DNA of 32,116 bases, from assembly GCA_910586515.1 (NCBI GenBank), contig CAJUGL010000015.1:1-32116 (forward strand), given 5' to 3'. Positions 31,853-32,116 of the stretch are shown one piece after another; position 1 is the first letter of the stretch; every line of letters begins with the position of its first letter. Under the pieces are notes generated by a model. The model was not told the origin of the DNA and ran no database searches. It saw only the letters and a program-made list of their open reading frames with translations. The stretch is from an uncultured Acetatifactor sp. (lineage in GTDB: Bacteria > Bacillota > Clostridia > Lachnospirales > Lachnospiraceae). A program made the translations under genes and the position numbers.

Positions 31853-32116
31853 TTAAATTAGCGAAGCTGTACCTGTTTCAAGCCACTTACGATTTTCTGC
31901 TGTAGAGGCCAGTGCGTCAAGTGCTACACCGTAAGTATCAGAGATTTTGCGGTTAATCATGTACAGTTCTTTTGTGATTCCTGCCTGCTCCACTTCCAAT
32001 TTACCAAGTCTTTTGTTTACTTCATCAAATTTGGTATTCATTTCTTTTTTGATACCATTCATTTCTTTTTTGATATCATTCGTTTCTTTTTTGATATCAT
32101 TCGTTTCTTTTTTGAT
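31853..32116 (-). CDS. Coiled-coil protein of unknown function, N-terminus beyond the window
   Basis: The minus-strand frame is open from the window edge to the stop at 31853, so at least 87 residues are encoded and the start is not visible. The first part is a repeated heptad, IKKETND twice, then IKKEMNG and IKKEMNT, matching a 21-bp tandem DNA repeat. It runs on into FDEVNKRLGKLEVEQAGITKELYMINRKI, an amphipathic helix with leucine/isoleucine at a/d positions, predicted as a coiled coil. The C-terminal ~25 residues (LDALASTAENRKWLETGTASLI) are less regular. No membrane segment is visible. ATG codons occur inside the repeats (for example 32062), but the open frame continues past them. I do not recognise the family. 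Its DNA is AT-rich compared with the neighbours, which may mean a horizontal origin. Confidence 0.65.
   Translation of the reverse strand: MKKETNDIKKETNDIKKEMNGIKKEMNTKFDEVNKRLGKLEVEQAGITKELYMINRKISDTYGVALDALASTAENRKWLETGTASLI
32036..32116. repeat. 21-bp tandem repeat encoding a heptad
   Basis: Units lie at 32036-32056, 32057-32077, 32078-32098 and a partial one at 32099-32116 that continues off the edge. They share the pattern attcRtttcttttttgatay and differ by only one or two bases. Each unit encodes exactly one coiled-coil heptad on the minus strand, so copy-number change would keep the frame. Confidence 0.9.

Noticed and set aside
1..32116. CRISPR arrays, rRNA, tRNA or a prophage
   Set aside because: No regularly spaced repeats with unique spacers, no tRNA-like cloverleaf or rRNA core sequences, and no phage structural genes were seen. 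The only tandem array is the coding heptad repeat at the right edge.

Overview
The window reads as chromosomal DNA of an anaerobic, spore-forming-type Firmicute, most likely a Lachnospiraceae member. This is inferred, not proven. The support is an oxygen-sensitive class III ribonucleotide reductase, a phosphotransbutyrylase/butyrate kinase pair, Gram-positive-type ribosome binding sites in front of almost every gene, sigma-A-like promoters, Gram-positive LexA-type boxes, PASTA kinase and phosphatase genes, and the Firmicutes order priA-def-fmt-(yugP-like)-rsmB-rlmN-prpC-prkC-rsgA. I see no rRNA, tRNA, CRISPR array, prophage or complete insertion sequence.

Layout. Positions 1-251 hold the nrdD promoter, probable NrdR boxes and a terminator-like leader hairpin. 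nrdD-nrdG (252-2932) form an overlapping operon, convergent with a small DtxR/MntR-like regulator (2959-3336, minus). Next comes ptb-buk (3563-5610), the phosphorylated route to butyrate with ATP formation. Positions 5643-8072 hold a terminator, a promoter with two LexA-like boxes driving a small exported protein, a DUF1653 protein and a cytosolic 5'-nucleotidase. Positions 8106-10019 encode one continuous protein that joins SfsA to MutY. A family 2 glycosyltransferase follows. Two minus-strand genes, a PAP2 phosphatase and a diacylglycerol kinase-type lipid kinase, lie at 11311-13072. Then come glyA and the hom-lysC pair, which link serine/glycine/one-carbon and aspartate-family metabolism.

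Downstream of lysC is a compact non-coding element (17327-17466) with perfect 16-bp terminal inverted repeats and a perfect 8-bp target duplication, which makes it a MITE. It is followed by a near-consensus promoter and a membrane-anchored GH3 enzyme (17720-19054). From 19274 to 31741 is a long co-directional housekeeping block: murE (wall precursor), priA (replication restart), def and fmt (formyl-methionine cycle), a membrane zinc peptidase, rsmB and rlmN (rRNA methylation), PP2C phosphatase and PASTA kinase (wall-stress signalling), and rsgA (30S assembly). Two short repeat copies that resemble one end of the MITE sit in the gaps at 19134 and 23601.

The block ends at a strong bidirectional hairpin (31776-31821). 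Beyond it is the 3' end of a minus-strand coiled-coil gene, running off the window, whose N-terminal part is built from 21-bp tandem repeats encoding one heptad each.

The most notable items are the LexA-boxed small exported protein, the SfsA-MutY fusion, the GTAA-ended MITE with its solo ends, the terminator-like hairpin in the nrdD leader, and the heptad-repeat gene at the edge.
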